DNA of 8,092 nucleotides from Actinomycetota bacterium (GCA_009705235.1 WLCR01000042.1:1-8092), one strand, 5' to 3'; positions 1-6,065 are shown, numbered from the stretch's first letter. Numbers and translations are program-made. Notes: generated by a model not told the origin, from the sequence alone.

Positions 1-24
1 TAAAAGTTAATTTTAGGCTTTGAT

Positions 25-801
25 TTATGAACCGAAGCGGCGTTGTCTCACTGAATAAGAACGCAAAGCACGTAAGAAATCTACCCGGCGAAAATCTGGC
101 CAGTAGGCCTCGCAAAAATAGAACTCGGATAAAGCACTTTGCCAGAGCAAGAAGCCACCAAGTCGTTGTTCACCCGATGTGCGGATCAATAGTTCGGGAT
201 CTGGTTGACCGGCTGTATATAAGTACTGTGAAATATCTTCGGCAGTTAATTTGGCAGCAGCTTCGGTCAATGAATGTCCGGCCGCAACTTCCTCGCCCAT
301 ATAACTTTTTACAGCATCAACAATTTCTCGCCGGCCCCCGTAACTAATAGCTACATTTACTTCGACGCCGTCATCTCGAATTGGTTTAAGGGCGTTTAAT
401 TTCTCGGCTAACCATGAAGGCAGTAGATCTAAAGCACCCACAGCCTTAATGTTCCAACGACCCGTGGCCGCTAGCTCGTCAACTGTATTTCCTATAACTT
501 CTAAGAGCTCATCAATCTCTTCTTGTGACCTTTTGAAATTATCGGTTGAGAGCAACCACAGAGTTACTACCTTTACTTCGGCTTCATCACACCATCCTAA
601 GAAATCAATGATTTTGCTCGCACCAGCTTTGTGACCGTGTGGGTCGTTTACTGTTGGATTTGATTTAGCCCATCGACGATTTCCATCAAGGATGACACCC
701 ACATGATGAGGAGTCTTTGAAAAGTCCAAGGAGCGAACTAAGCGCCACTCGTACAGTGGGTAAATAAGTGACTTAATTAATTTACGAATACTGGCGAACA
801 A
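25..801 (-). CDS. Short-chain Z-isoprenyl diphosphate synthase (Rv1086-like, UppS family)
   Basis: This is a cis-prenyltransferase that condenses isopentenyl diphosphate onto an allylic diphosphate, supplying isoprenoid for polyprenyl-phosphate carriers of the cell envelope. Numbering from the TTG at 846, the catalytic DGNRRWA box is at 54-60 (Asp54). The middle motif STDN is at 100-103, YGGRREIV at 169-176, RTSGEQRL at 222-229, and the C-terminal metal-site glutamate is E241 in SEFYF. The protein ends in RQRRFGS. The whole pattern resembles mycobacterial Rv1086, a (2Z,6E)-farnesyl diphosphate synthase, more than long-chain UppS. Leu98 fills the position of E. coli UppS Ala69, which favours a short product. 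I chose the TTG at 801: it has GGAG seven bases upstream, and it leaves an N-terminus like that of Rv1086. The TTG at 846 is in frame but has no Shine-Dalgarno. The gene overlaps the DUF3817 gene by 20 bp and is last in its operon. Confidence 0.93.
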   Translation of the reverse strand: MFASIRKLIKSLIYPLYEWRLVRSLDFSKTPHHVGVILDGNRRWAKSNPTVNDPHGHKAGASKIIDFLGWCDEAEVKVVTLWLLSTDNFKRSQEEIDELLEVIGNTVDELAATGRWNIKAVGALDLLPSWLAEKLNALKPIRDDGVEVNVAISYGGRREIVDAVKSYMGEEVAAGHSLTEAAAKLTAEDISQYLYTAGQPDPELLIRTSGEQRLGGFLLWQSALSEFYFCEAYWPDFRRVDFLRALRSYSVRQRRFGS

Positions 802-1081
802 CTCTACGCTCCGCGGCGAAGGATGCGATTGGCAAGGTGCCGGCAAGTATTAGCCAGAGCATCTTTGTGAAAGACCAGCGTGCTTTTGTAGCAAATTGGA
901 TTGCAGTAAGAACGTAGACCGCATAGATCCAGCCATGGACAAATGGAATCCATTCGACCTTGGATTTCCAATCCTCATTGTTAAACAGGTATGCCACTGG
1001 CAGATCGACACACCACAGTAATAAGGACATAACCCCGGCGACCAGCGCCATGATTCTAAATCTCTTGATCGCACCGCTCAT
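782..1081 (-). CDS. DUF3817 family integral membrane protein
   Basis: This 99-residue protein has three hydrophobic segments at about 10-33, 46-65 and 72-90. Landmarks are the RFRIMA start, the FVHGWIYAVY segment (His49-Gly50), KARWS before the third helix, and the AGTLPIASFAAERRV end. These match the DUF3817 family as I know it: small actinobacterial and firmicute membrane proteins whose biochemical role is not established. The ATG overlaps the stop of SURF1 as ATGA, so translation is probably coupled, and its 3' end runs 20 bp into the prenyl synthase gene. The position in the chain suggests co-expression with respiratory-chain assembly, but this does not reveal its function. Family assignment is confident; function is unknown. 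Confidence 0.88.
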   Translation of the reverse strand: MSGAIKRFRIMALVAGVMSLLLWCVDLPVAYLFNNEDWKSKVEWIPFVHGWIYAVYVLTAIQFATKARWSFTKMLWLILAGTLPIASFAAERRVVRQYS

Positions 1082-1788
1082 GGGGTAACTCTACGACGAT
1101 AGAAGGGTAGGAACAGCACAACGGCGGCCATTAACCACCAAATGACCACATAGGAAAGGTGTTGCCAGTAGAAACCTGGGATTCGTGATGTCAGCTTTTC
1201 GGGTGTGACTCGGGTGCGATCAAGGGATCCAGTCCTGGTTGATTCGCTGCTGGCTAATACATATCCGTCGTATAAATCCAGATCCGTCAGCGATGTGACA
1301 ACAGCGCTATCAAGGCGGGAAATTACTCCTGCGCTATTTTCTGCACGGTCACCGTATTGGCTAGCAACTAGCAGTCCTTCAATATCAATTTTAATTGATT
1401 GCTGAATATCTGGGTTGATTAATCGCTCAGACCACAATCCACGGACAACCAAGATTGCAGAATCTGTGTTGACTTGAAGCAGTGCGACTTCCCAATCAGC
1501 TTGATTTCCATCTCCATCAACCTGATTAGGGGCTTTAAAGTTTTGAATGTACTGGCCAGTGACAAAAATGGTTCTATTGAGTGCAGTTGGTGTTAAGGAA
1601 ACTCGAGGCGTAGCTACAGATTCTAGAGGCACGCTATTTGTGTCAATTGTTGTTGCAACTTTTAAACTATTTTTTAAATCAGCAGCGCGCTGTAACTGCC
1701 ACATTCCAAGCCCAACAAAAATGGCAGCAAGCAAAAGAACTGCAATCACTTGAAAAGCTTTGGTAAGGAATTTACTTGCTGGTGTCAT
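1078..1788 (-). CDS. SURF1 family cytochrome oxidase assembly protein
   Basis: SURF1 proteins act in the membrane during heme-copper oxidase assembly, probably in heme a delivery to subunit I. This 236-residue protein has the family architecture: a transmembrane helix at about 12-29 running straight into GMWQLQR (28-34), a large extracytoplasmic domain, and a second helix at about 211-229. Recognisable landmarks are FVTGQY (75-80), VVRGLWS (114-120, the family's RGW position), and QHLSYVVIWW (209-218). His210, at the entry to the second helix, matches the position of the heme-ligand histidine reported for a Paracoccus Surf1. The ATG at 1788 lies inside the end of an upstream 44-codon gene (17 bp overlap). 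The 3' end overlaps the DUF3817 start by 4 bp. No oxidase subunit genes are in the window. A role in aa3-type oxidase biogenesis follows from the family, not from context. Confidence 0.92.
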   Translation of the reverse strand: MTPASKFLTKAFQVIAVLLLAAIFVGLGMWQLQRAADLKNSLKVATTIDTNSVPLESVATPRVSLTPTALNRTIFVTGQYIQNFKAPNQVDGDGNQADWEVALLQVNTDSAILVVRGLWSERLINPDIQQSIKIDIEGLLVASQYGDRAENSAGVISRLDSAVVTSLTDLDLYDGYVLASSESTRTGSLDRTRVTPEKLTSRIPGFYWQHLSYVVIWWLMAAVVLFLPFYRRRVTP

Positions 1789-1906
1789 CGCTTCGATCTA
1801 CACCCATAAAACGCTTATAGAAACTTCGCATCAAGAATGCAAAAGCTAGGACCAGCAAAGCTACCGTTAGCGATCCAGCCGCACCCATATCAATGTCTTT
1901 AGTCAT
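1772..1906 (-). CDS. Small single-pass membrane protein, 44 aa, uncharacterised
   Basis: An ATG at 1906 opens a 44-codon frame ending in TAA at 1772-1774, 17 bp inside SURF1. The product has a short N-terminus with two aspartates (MTKDIDMG), a hydrophobic helix at about residues 8-26 (core LTVALLVLAFAFLM), then a basic stretch RSFYKRF (27-33) and a polar tail. By the positive-inside rule the C-terminus should be cytoplasmic. Actinobacterial genomes often carry a small protein of this shape (one helix followed by a basic patch) beside mca and the Z-prenyl synthase; I infer but cannot prove homology. It is the first gene of the leftward chain and has no Shine-Dalgarno, but it has a -10-like box placed for leaderless transcription. 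Met7 (ATG at 1888) is an alternative start. Without this gene the SURF1 operon would have a non-coding leader of about 120 bp. Confidence 0.62.
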   Translation of the reverse strand: MTKDIDMGAAGSLTVALLVLAFAFLMRSFYKRFMGVDRSDDTSK

Positions 1907-1908
1907 GA

Positions 1909-1914
1909 CATAAT
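1909..1914 (+). promoter_or_regulatory. Putative -10 box for leaderless DUF4307-greA transcript
   Basis: CATAAT matches five of six positions of TATAAT and ends six bases before the ATG at 1921, so transcription would start at or next to the start codon. There is no Shine-Dalgarno upstream of that ATG. No good -35 box is seen, which is common for actinobacterial promoters. Confidence 0.45.
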
Positions 1915-1918
1915 CATG
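1913..1918 (-). promoter_or_regulatory. Putative -10 box for the leftward small-protein/SURF1/DUF3817/prenyl synthase chain
   Basis: On the minus strand the hexamer is CATGAT (four of six to TATAAT), followed by six bases and then the ATG at 1906. It overlaps the opposing -10 box by two base pairs. This is weaker than the plus-strand box, and is proposed mainly because no Shine-Dalgarno precedes the start. Confidence 0.3.
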
Positions 1919-1920
1919 GC

Positions 1921-2310
1921 ATGCAATCCCAAGAGCCGTTTGACTACAACGACCGCTATGGCGTGAAAAAGGGGCGAAGCTGGATTGCCGTTGCCCTAAT
2001 CACCGCAATAGTTGGTGTTGGCTGGATTACATGGGCGGGGTTGTATCACTCAAAGCCAGAGATGCGTGTTCAACTTATTTCATTTACCGTCGATAGTGAT
2101 CGGGCAGTCAGTGTTCGATACTTTGTTGAACGCCAAAGCCCAGAGGCAGCAACTATCTGCACTGTAATTGCACGTGATTTCTATAAGGACATCGTTGGAC
2201 AAATTGATATTGAAATCCCTGCAGGAAAAGAAAAGGTCGAACTGGTCAGCGTGGTTCCTACGCGTAGTCAGGCAGTAAATGCTGATGTTTCAACTTGTCG
2301 CGTCAAGTAA
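1921..2310 (+). CDS. DUF4307 family membrane-anchored protein
   Basis: This 129-residue protein has a short cytoplasmic N-terminus carrying the family's DRYG motif (11-14), one hydrophobic anchor at about 21-41 (WIAVALITAIVGVGWITWAG), and an extracytoplasmic beta-rich domain. That domain contains FTVDSDRAVSVRYFVERQ (55-72) and two cysteines, C80 and C126, that could pair outside the membrane. The pattern fits DUF4307, an actinobacterial family of unknown function found next to greA and mycothiol conjugate amidase, as in Rv1081c of Mycobacterium tuberculosis. It is followed by greA after 23 bp on the same strand. The ATG at 1921 lacks a Shine-Dalgarno and is probably read from a leaderless transcript. 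Family assignment is fairly sure; function is not known. Confidence 0.85.
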   Translation: MQSQEPFDYNDRYGVKKGRSWIAVALITAIVGVGWITWAGLYHSKPEMRVQLISFTVDSDRAVSVRYFVERQSPEAATICTVIARDFYKDIVGQIDIEIPAGKEKVELVSVVPTRSQAVNADVSTCRVK

Positions 2311-2333
2311 GTAACCAGTACCTTTTACCCCTT

Positions 2334-2807
2334 ATGACACAGACATGGTTGACCCAAGAAGCTGCTGATCGCTTGCAAGCTGAGCTGACGCAGCTAGAAG
2401 GTCCTGGCCGTAAAGAAGTTACAGCAAAGATTGAAGCAGCTCGTGCCGAAGGTGACTTAAAGGAAAATGGCGGCTATCACGCAGCACGTGATGAGCAAGG
2501 CAAGATGGAAGCGCGTATCCGCCAGCTAAAGCAGATGCTAGAAAATGCTCACATAGGAACTCCACCAGCAAGTGCCGATGGCAAAGTTGGCGCAGGAATG
2601 GTTGTTACCGCAATCATCGCCGGCGATGAAATGAAGTTTTTAATTGGTTCACGCGAAATTTCATCTGGAGATCTAGATGTCTACAGCGAAAAATCTCCAC
2701 TAGGTTCAGCGGTGCTGAATCAGGAAATTGGCGCAAAGGTTTCTTACACAGCACCTAATGGTCGCGAGATCTCGGTCGAAATTGTGGCAGCCGAGTTTTA
2801 CGCATAA
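2334..2807 (+). CDS. greA: Transcription elongation factor GreA
   Basis: GreA enters the RNA polymerase secondary channel and stimulates transcript cleavage by backtracked polymerase. From the ATG at 2334 the product is 157 residues, the normal size. It has an N-terminal coiled-coil hairpin (about 1-75) and a C-terminal FKBP-like domain (about 83-157). The catalytic tip reads GDLKENGGYHAA, with the two essential acidic residues at Asp41 and Glu44, the same numbers as in E. coli GreA. KMEARIRQL in the second coil arm and SPLGSAVL in the C-terminal domain are typical of the family. A TTG at 2295 is in frame but would overlap DUF4307 and add 13 residues the family lacks. There is no Shine-Dalgarno. 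A TACCTT hexamer at 2319-2324 could give a second, nearly leaderless promoter. The gene ends 9 bp from the convergent P450 stop. Confidence 0.97.
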   Translation: MTQTWLTQEAADRLQAELTQLEGPGRKEVTAKIEAARAEGDLKENGGYHAARDEQGKMEARIRQLKQMLENAHIGTPPASADGKVGAGMVVTAIIAGDEMKFLIGSREISSGDLDVYSEKSPLGSAVLNQEIGAKVSYTAPNGREISVEIVAAEFYA

Positions 2808-2816
2808 CCAAAAGTT

Positions 2817-3869
2817 TTAAGCAGTGGCGATTTTTATAGCGCCAAAGTGGTCAGGCACATTTGTATATGGTGCTTGGTGATAGCGAATATCTTCGGAAGA
2901 AACTTTCCAGTTCTTACCTGAATTTAAAAGAGCCTCTAGAAAGACCTTGGCTTCAATTTCTGCAATGTGGTTTCCAAGGCAGGTGTGTGGGCCAAAGCCA
3001 AAGCTTAAGTGCGGATTTCGGCCACGATTAAAGTCAATCTCAAAAGGATTTGTGAAAACTGTTTCATCAAAATTTCCAGAGATAAAACTGATTCCAACAT
3101 ATCTGTCGTCAGGTAGATCTGCAGTAGAACTTTCTGGCACCACCGTTCTGTTCATTGCCGGTAGCGGTGTGAAAAATCGCAGAAACTCTTGAATAGCTGG
3201 GCCTAGTAACTCTGGATTTGAGCGCAGTAACTGCAGATCTTCAGGTTTGTTTCCAAAGTGCCACATGATTCCGGTGAAGAGCTTTACAACTGTGTCACGG
3301 CCGCCTGCCAGCATGACACCTGCAATTCCTCTGAATTCAGCAGCAGATATCTGTTGTCCTTCGATTTCAAGGTGTGCAATCTGGCTCCAGATGTCATCTG
3401 TGCTCTTTCGCAGCGCCTCTTCGTAGATTGCATCCAGATAACGATGTAAAACTTTGCCATCACGAACTTCAGATTCTGCAGTCCAAACATCTGGTCCCCA
3501 CGAAATCCATTCATCTACATCTTGCGGGCGGCTATAGATAACACCTAAATTCTTCATAACCAGCGGAAGAGCTAACTCTTGGCCAACTTCAAGGTCCCCG
3601 TGTTGAAAGAAATCAGCAATTAGATTTTCTGTGTGGGAACGAAATTCTGGAATCAACAATTCGATAGTTGGTTTAACAAAATACGGTGCAAGTGCAACTC
3701 TGTATAAATGGTGCCTTGGAGGATCGACTTCAAGTGGCAATTGACGGTAATCGCGAACATCAGAATCACCCTGCAAGTCTGATGAGTAAGTCTGTGTATC
3801 TCGAAGTGCTTCACGAACAGCTTTGTGGCCGACTATAGTTTTGCTTGCTTTAGGGTAGAAAACTGACAT
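2817..3869 (-). CDS. Cytochrome P450, short N-terminus
   Basis: This is a soluble bacterial-type heme-thiolate monooxygenase of 350 residues; substrate unknown. The heme loop is FGFGPHTCLG (290-299) with axial ligand Cys297. The K-helix ExxR is E228-F-L-R231. The I-helix has AGGRDT (188-193) with the proton-relay Asp192 and Thr193. DPPRHHLYR (49-57) is the conserved heme-contacting segment early in the fold. The protein is about 40-50 residues shorter than usual bacterial P450s: it begins where others reach the B-helix (HKAVREALRDTQTYSS). A TGA lies in frame nine codons upstream with no start codon between, so the short end is real or reflects a past deletion. No ferredoxin or ferredoxin reductase is in the window. 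The gene is divergent from an ABM-domain gene and convergent with greA. A TACCCT hexamer six bases before the ATG suggests a leaderless mRNA. Confidence 0.93.
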   Translation of the reverse strand: MSVFYPKASKTIVGHKAVREALRDTQTYSSDLQGDSDVRDYRQLPLEVDPPRHHLYRVALAPYFVKPTIELLIPEFRSHTENLIADFFQHGDLEVGQELALPLVMKNLGVIYSRPQDVDEWISWGPDVWTAESEVRDGKVLHRYLDAIYEEALRKSTDDIWSQIAHLEIEGQQISAAEFRGIAGVMLAGGRDTVVKLFTGIMWHFGNKPEDLQLLRSNPELLGPAIQEFLRFFTPLPAMNRTVVPESSTADLPDDRYVGISFISGNFDETVFTNPFEIDFNRGRNPHLSFGFGPHTCLGNHIAEIEAKVFLEALLNSGKNWKVSSEDIRYHQAPYTNVPDHFGAIKIATA

Positions 3870-3875
3870 TCGTAA

Positions 3876-3881
3876 AGGGTA
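3876..3881 (-). promoter_or_regulatory. Putative -10 box for leaderless P450 transcript
   Basis: The minus-strand hexamer TACCCT fits TANNNT and ends six bases before the P450 ATG at 3869, the spacing expected for transcription starting at the start codon. No Shine-Dalgarno is visible in those six bases or just above them. Confidence 0.4.
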
Positions 3882-3883
3882 AA

Positions 3884-3889
3884 TACCTT
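3884..3889 (+). promoter_or_regulatory. Putative -10 box for the ABM-domain gene
   Basis: TACCTT fits TANNNT and would place a transcription start near 3896, leaving a leader of about 17 bases that contains the AAGGAG ribosome site. CTGACA at 3863-3868 (five of six to TTGACA) lies 15 bp upstream, a slightly short spacing, and it overlaps the P450 start codon. Confidence 0.35.
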
Positions 3890-3902
3890 TGCTTCAATTT
3901 AC

Positions 3903-3908
3903 AAGGAG
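3903..3908 (+). promoter_or_regulatory. Shine-Dalgarno deciding the ABM-gene start
   Basis: AAGGAG ends four bases before the ATG at 3913. It is the strongest ribosome site in the window and selects that ATG over the in-frame TTG at 3889. Its presence contrasts with the other divergent genes, which have little or no such signal. Confidence 0.7.
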
Positions 3909-3912
3909 AACC

Positions 3913-4272
3913 ATGAATACTTTCCGTGCAGTGGCGGTTTTCCCACATATAGCCCCTGGTGACTTGGAACAATTCTGCTTAGTTGCTACTGAGTTAATGA
4001 AGCAGATTCAGCAACAAGAATCAACGCTTAGATATGACATGTTTTTTAATCCAGAAAAAACGTGCTGCACTGTCTTGGAAGAGTTCGAAACTCCTGAAGG
4101 CGTTTTTGAACATGTAAAGAGAAATGGCGATTTGATCGCGCAATTGTCTCTTTTAGGAGGAAAGATTGAAGGCAGTGTCTTTCCCATGAGCCAGGATGGC
4201 GAAGCACTTGCCGAAATTAGGAATAACTGGGATTCAAAGTTTCACCATCATTTCATCGGTAAAACTCTGTAA
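3913..4272 (+). CDS. Antibiotic biosynthesis monooxygenase (ABM) domain protein
   Basis: This 119-residue protein has the pattern of the small dimeric ferredoxin-like ABM/YgiN fold. A first strand (FRAVAVFPHI, 4-13) leads into a helix (GDLEQFCLVATELMKQIQ, 16-33). Then come STLRYDMFFNPEKTCCTVLEEFETPEGVFEHVKRNG-type strands and helix (37-72), with the family's E57 and the H67 after the second helix, and a last strand around 84-91. Members include quinol oxygenases, cofactor-free monooxygenases and heme-degrading enzymes; nothing here fixes which. It has a good Shine-Dalgarno and sits divergently 43 bp from the P450, so the two may share an oxidative pathway, but this is only inferred from position. 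The C-terminal tail (about 95-119, ending DSKFHHHFIGKTL) is longer than the core fold and has three consecutive histidines. The gene ends 11 bp from the convergent ABC permease stop. Confidence 0.8.
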   Translation: MNTFRAVAVFPHIAPGDLEQFCLVATELMKQIQQQESTLRYDMFFNPEKTCCTVLEEFETPEGVFEHVKRNGDLIAQLSLLGGKIEGSVFPMSQDGEALAEIRNNWDSKFHHHFIGKTL

Positions 4273-4283
4273 TCCTGAATCGA

Positions 4284-5078
4284 CTAGCTAGAAAAGTTTT
4301 TGTACTTTCTAATGCTTAGCGGAATAAAGATCACCATCAAAAGCACCATATATAGCAATGATGTTTCGAGTGGGTACTGGCTAGGCCATGAATCAGCTGT
4401 TGCGCCAAATTCATTTTTTAAACCAAACAATTGACGGCAGGCTGCAACCATTGTTGATACCGGGTTCCATTCAGCAAAGTACTGCAACGCGCGTGGCATC
4501 CCAGTAGTCGGTGCAAAAGCATTTGATAGGAAAGTCAGCGGGAAGGTCACTAAGAATCCGACGCTTTGGACGGTTCGAGCCTCTTTAACTGACAGACCAA
4601 CCAAGATTCCAATCCAAGACAGTGCGTACCCAAACATAAACAGGAACACAAATGCCAAAGTTGTTTGCACAATGCCTGATGTCGGGCGCCAACCAACTGC
4701 AAAACCGGCAGCTGCCATAACAACCAGGACCAGAATATTTAGTAACGCGTCGCCAAATGTTCGGCCAATGATTACTGCGCCTCGTGAAATTGGCAGCGAT
4801 CTAAAACGATCAATCAATCCTTTTTTCATATCTTCAGCAAGGCCAATTGCAGTTGAAGCCAAAGTAAAAGCAACGGTCTGTACGAAGATGCCAGGCATCA
4901 AAAGCTGTACATATCCCCCTGGCTGACCTGAATCAATAGATCCACCAAAGACAAAGCGGAACAACAAAACGAACATCACGGGCTGAATAGTTGAAAAGAC
5001 CAATAATTCAGGCACCCGGGCAAGCTGCAAAAGCTGGCGCTTGGTGATTGTTAATACATCACTAATTGCATACTTCAT
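4284..5078 (-). CDS. ABC-2 type exporter permease, DrrB-like
   Basis: This is the membrane subunit of a two-gene ABC exporter; it would form a dimer with the adjacent ATPase. The 264 residues contain about six hydrophobic segments: roughly 25-44, 58-80, 111-130, 137-161, 170-188 and 238-256. The cytoplasmic loop EDMKKGLIDRFRSLPISR (82-99) is the ABC2_membrane/DrrB hallmark that contacts the ATPase, and the WNPVSTMVAACR stretch (204-215) is also typical. The ATG at 5078 overlaps the ATPase stop as ATGA, and GAGAGG lies about nine bases upstream, so translation is coupled. Family members export daunorubicin-like drugs, glycolipids or other lipophilic molecules. The substrate cannot be told from sequence. 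No intrinsic terminator is obvious after the gene. Confidence 0.93.
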   Translation of the reverse strand: MKYAISDVLTITKRQLLQLARVPELLVFSTIQPVMFVLLFRFVFGGSIDSGQPGGYVQLLMPGIFVQTVAFTLASTAIGLAEDMKKGLIDRFRSLPISRGAVIIGRTFGDALLNILVLVVMAAAGFAVGWRPTSGIVQTTLAFVFLFMFGYALSWIGILVGLSVKEARTVQSVGFLVTFPLTFLSNAFAPTTGMPRALQYFAEWNPVSTMVAACRQLFGLKNEFGATADSWPSQYPLETSLLYMVLLMVIFIPLSIRKYKNFSS

Positions 5079-6055
5079 TTCTTGCCGCCTCTCTTTTTCT
5101 TCTTAGTCTCTTGGACAGTTTCTTCAGCCACATGTCCGGTTAGAGACAAGAAGACATCATCTAATGATGGGCGCTTTAAACCAATATCTAATGGATGAAT
5201 CTTTGCTTCATCAAGTGCGCGAAGCGCGTTCATGAGCGCAACTGATCCAGTTGAAACGGGGGCACTAATAGTTCGAAGATCCAGATGTGTTGCATGTCCG
5301 CTAACGCGAGCAACAATTTCTTGTGCAGCGGCAACATCTGTATTTTCAACAGTAATCTCTAAACGTTCACCACCTACCTGTGTTTTTAGAGCATCAGATG
5401 TTCCACGGGCAATAACAGTTCCGCGATCAATAACTGCAATTTCATCTGCTAATTGATCAGCTTCTTCTAGGTACTGAGTTGTTAGAAGCAGTGTTACTCC
5501 ACCTTTTACTAACTCTTGAATTACTCCCCACATATCCTGGCGTCCACGAGGGTCTAATCCAGTTGTTGGTTCATCTAAGAACAAAATCTTTGGTTTAACA
5601 ATTAATGATGCTGCTAAATCAAGACGACGACGCATTCCACCTGAATATGTCTTGATGGGGCGACGTGCTGCTTCAGTTAAATCAAAACGTTCTAGTAAAT
5701 CATTTGCACGATCAATTGATGGTTGGCGCCCTAAATGATACAAACGGCCAAACATGACCAAGTTATCCCAGCCAGTTAATGTCTCATCTACGGCTGCATA
5801 CTGCCCAGATAATCCAATGAGTTCACGAACCTTGTCTGGATTCTTAACAACATCAATTCCGGCAACGGTTGCATGTCCAGAATCTGGTTTGAGCAATGTT
5901 GCGAGAATTCTCACAGTTGTTGTTTTGCCAGCACCATTAGGCCCAAGTACGCCTAAAACAGTGCCTTCTTCAACATCTAAGGACAAATCATTAAGGGCTA
6001 CGACCTCGCCTTTGCGATAAGTCTTCACTAAGTGTTCGGCGATAACTGATTTCAC
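5075..6055 (-). CDS. ABC exporter ATP-binding protein, DrrA-like
   Basis: This cytoplasmic ATPase drives the DrrB-like permease encoded just downstream. In the 326 residues the Walker A is GPNGAGKTT (38-46), the Q-loop glutamine is Gln85, the signature is [12 protein letters not shown] (137-148) and the Walker B is ILFLDEP (157-163, Asp161 and Glu162). The switch region reads [11 protein letters not shown] (190-200), with Gln194 where most ABC ATPases have histidine. This Gln is a known feature of the DrrA group. The C-terminal domain contains [16 protein letters not shown] (293-308), the DrrA-type regulatory segment, and ends in a very basic tail (KKKKRGGKK, 318-326). The start is GTG at 6055: a TAA lies in frame four codons upstream, so no earlier start is possible. 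AAGG sits seven bases upstream; a leaderless start is also possible. Confidence 0.95.
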   Translation of the reverse strand: MKSVIAEHLVKTYRKGEVVALNDLSLDVEEGTVLGVLGPNGAGKTTTVRILATLLKPDSGHATVAGIDVVKNPDKVRELIGLSGQYAAVDETLTGWDNLVMFGRLYHLGRQPSIDRANDLLERFDLTEAARRPIKTYSGGMRRRLDLAASLIVKPKILFLDEPTTGLDPRGRQDMWGVIQELVKGGVTLLLTTQYLEEADQLADEIAVIDRGTVIARGTSDALKTQVGGERLEITVENTDVAAAQEIVARVSGHATHLDLRTISAPVSTGSVALMNALRALDEAKIHPLDIGLKRPSLDDVFLSLTGHVAEETVQETKKKKRGGKK

Positions 6056-6059
6056 ACGA

Positions 6060-6065
6060 TAACCT
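6060..6065 (+). promoter_or_regulatory. Putative -10 box for leaderless DHA2 transporter transcript
   Basis: TAACCT fits TANNNT and ends seven bases before the ATG at 6073. The only other option in this gap is GATAAC at 6058-6063. There is no Shine-Dalgarno, because the bases before the ATG are pyrimidine-rich (CCTTACCTTC). Confidence 0.4.

Noticed and set aside
27..634. Open frames on the plus strand at 27-347 and 449-634 opposite the prenyl synthase.
   Set aside because: They are antisense to a fully conserved gene, show no recognisable domain, and have compositions expected of shadow frames.
802..846. Longer prenyl synthase start at TTG 846.
   Set aside because: There is no Shine-Dalgarno, it adds 15 residues not seen in Rv1086-type proteins, and it increases the overlap with DUF3817. 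TTG 801 has GGAG at seven bases.
2295..2333. TTG 2295 as the greA start.
   Set aside because: It overlaps DUF4307 and adds 13 residues before the conserved TQTWLTQEA start; the ATG at 2334 also gives standard GreA numbering for the tip residues.
2808..2816. A bidirectional terminator between greA and the P450 gene.
   Set aside because: Only nine bases separate the stops, and the AAAAGTTTT symmetry there is too short and AT-rich to form a stable stem.
3284..3514. Minus-strand frame overlapping the P450 in another reading frame.
   Set aside because: The P450 frame carries the conserved I-helix and full fold; the alternative shows no domain.
3889..3912. TTG 3889 as the ABM-gene start.
   Set aside because: The AAGGAG at 3903-3908 points to the ATG at 3913, and the fold starts directly after it.
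4289..4311. Inverted repeat TAGAAAAGT/ACTTTCTA near the convergent ends of the ABM and permease genes as a terminator.
   Set aside because: The stem is AT-rich with a bulge, lies inside the last permease codons, and has no T-tract after it on either strand.
5754..6020. Plus-strand frame opposite the DrrA-like gene, and similar frames at 5232-5456 and 4672-4926.
   Set aside because: They are antisense to conserved ABC motifs, and their low-complexity Ser/Thr/Pro content is typical of reverse frames.
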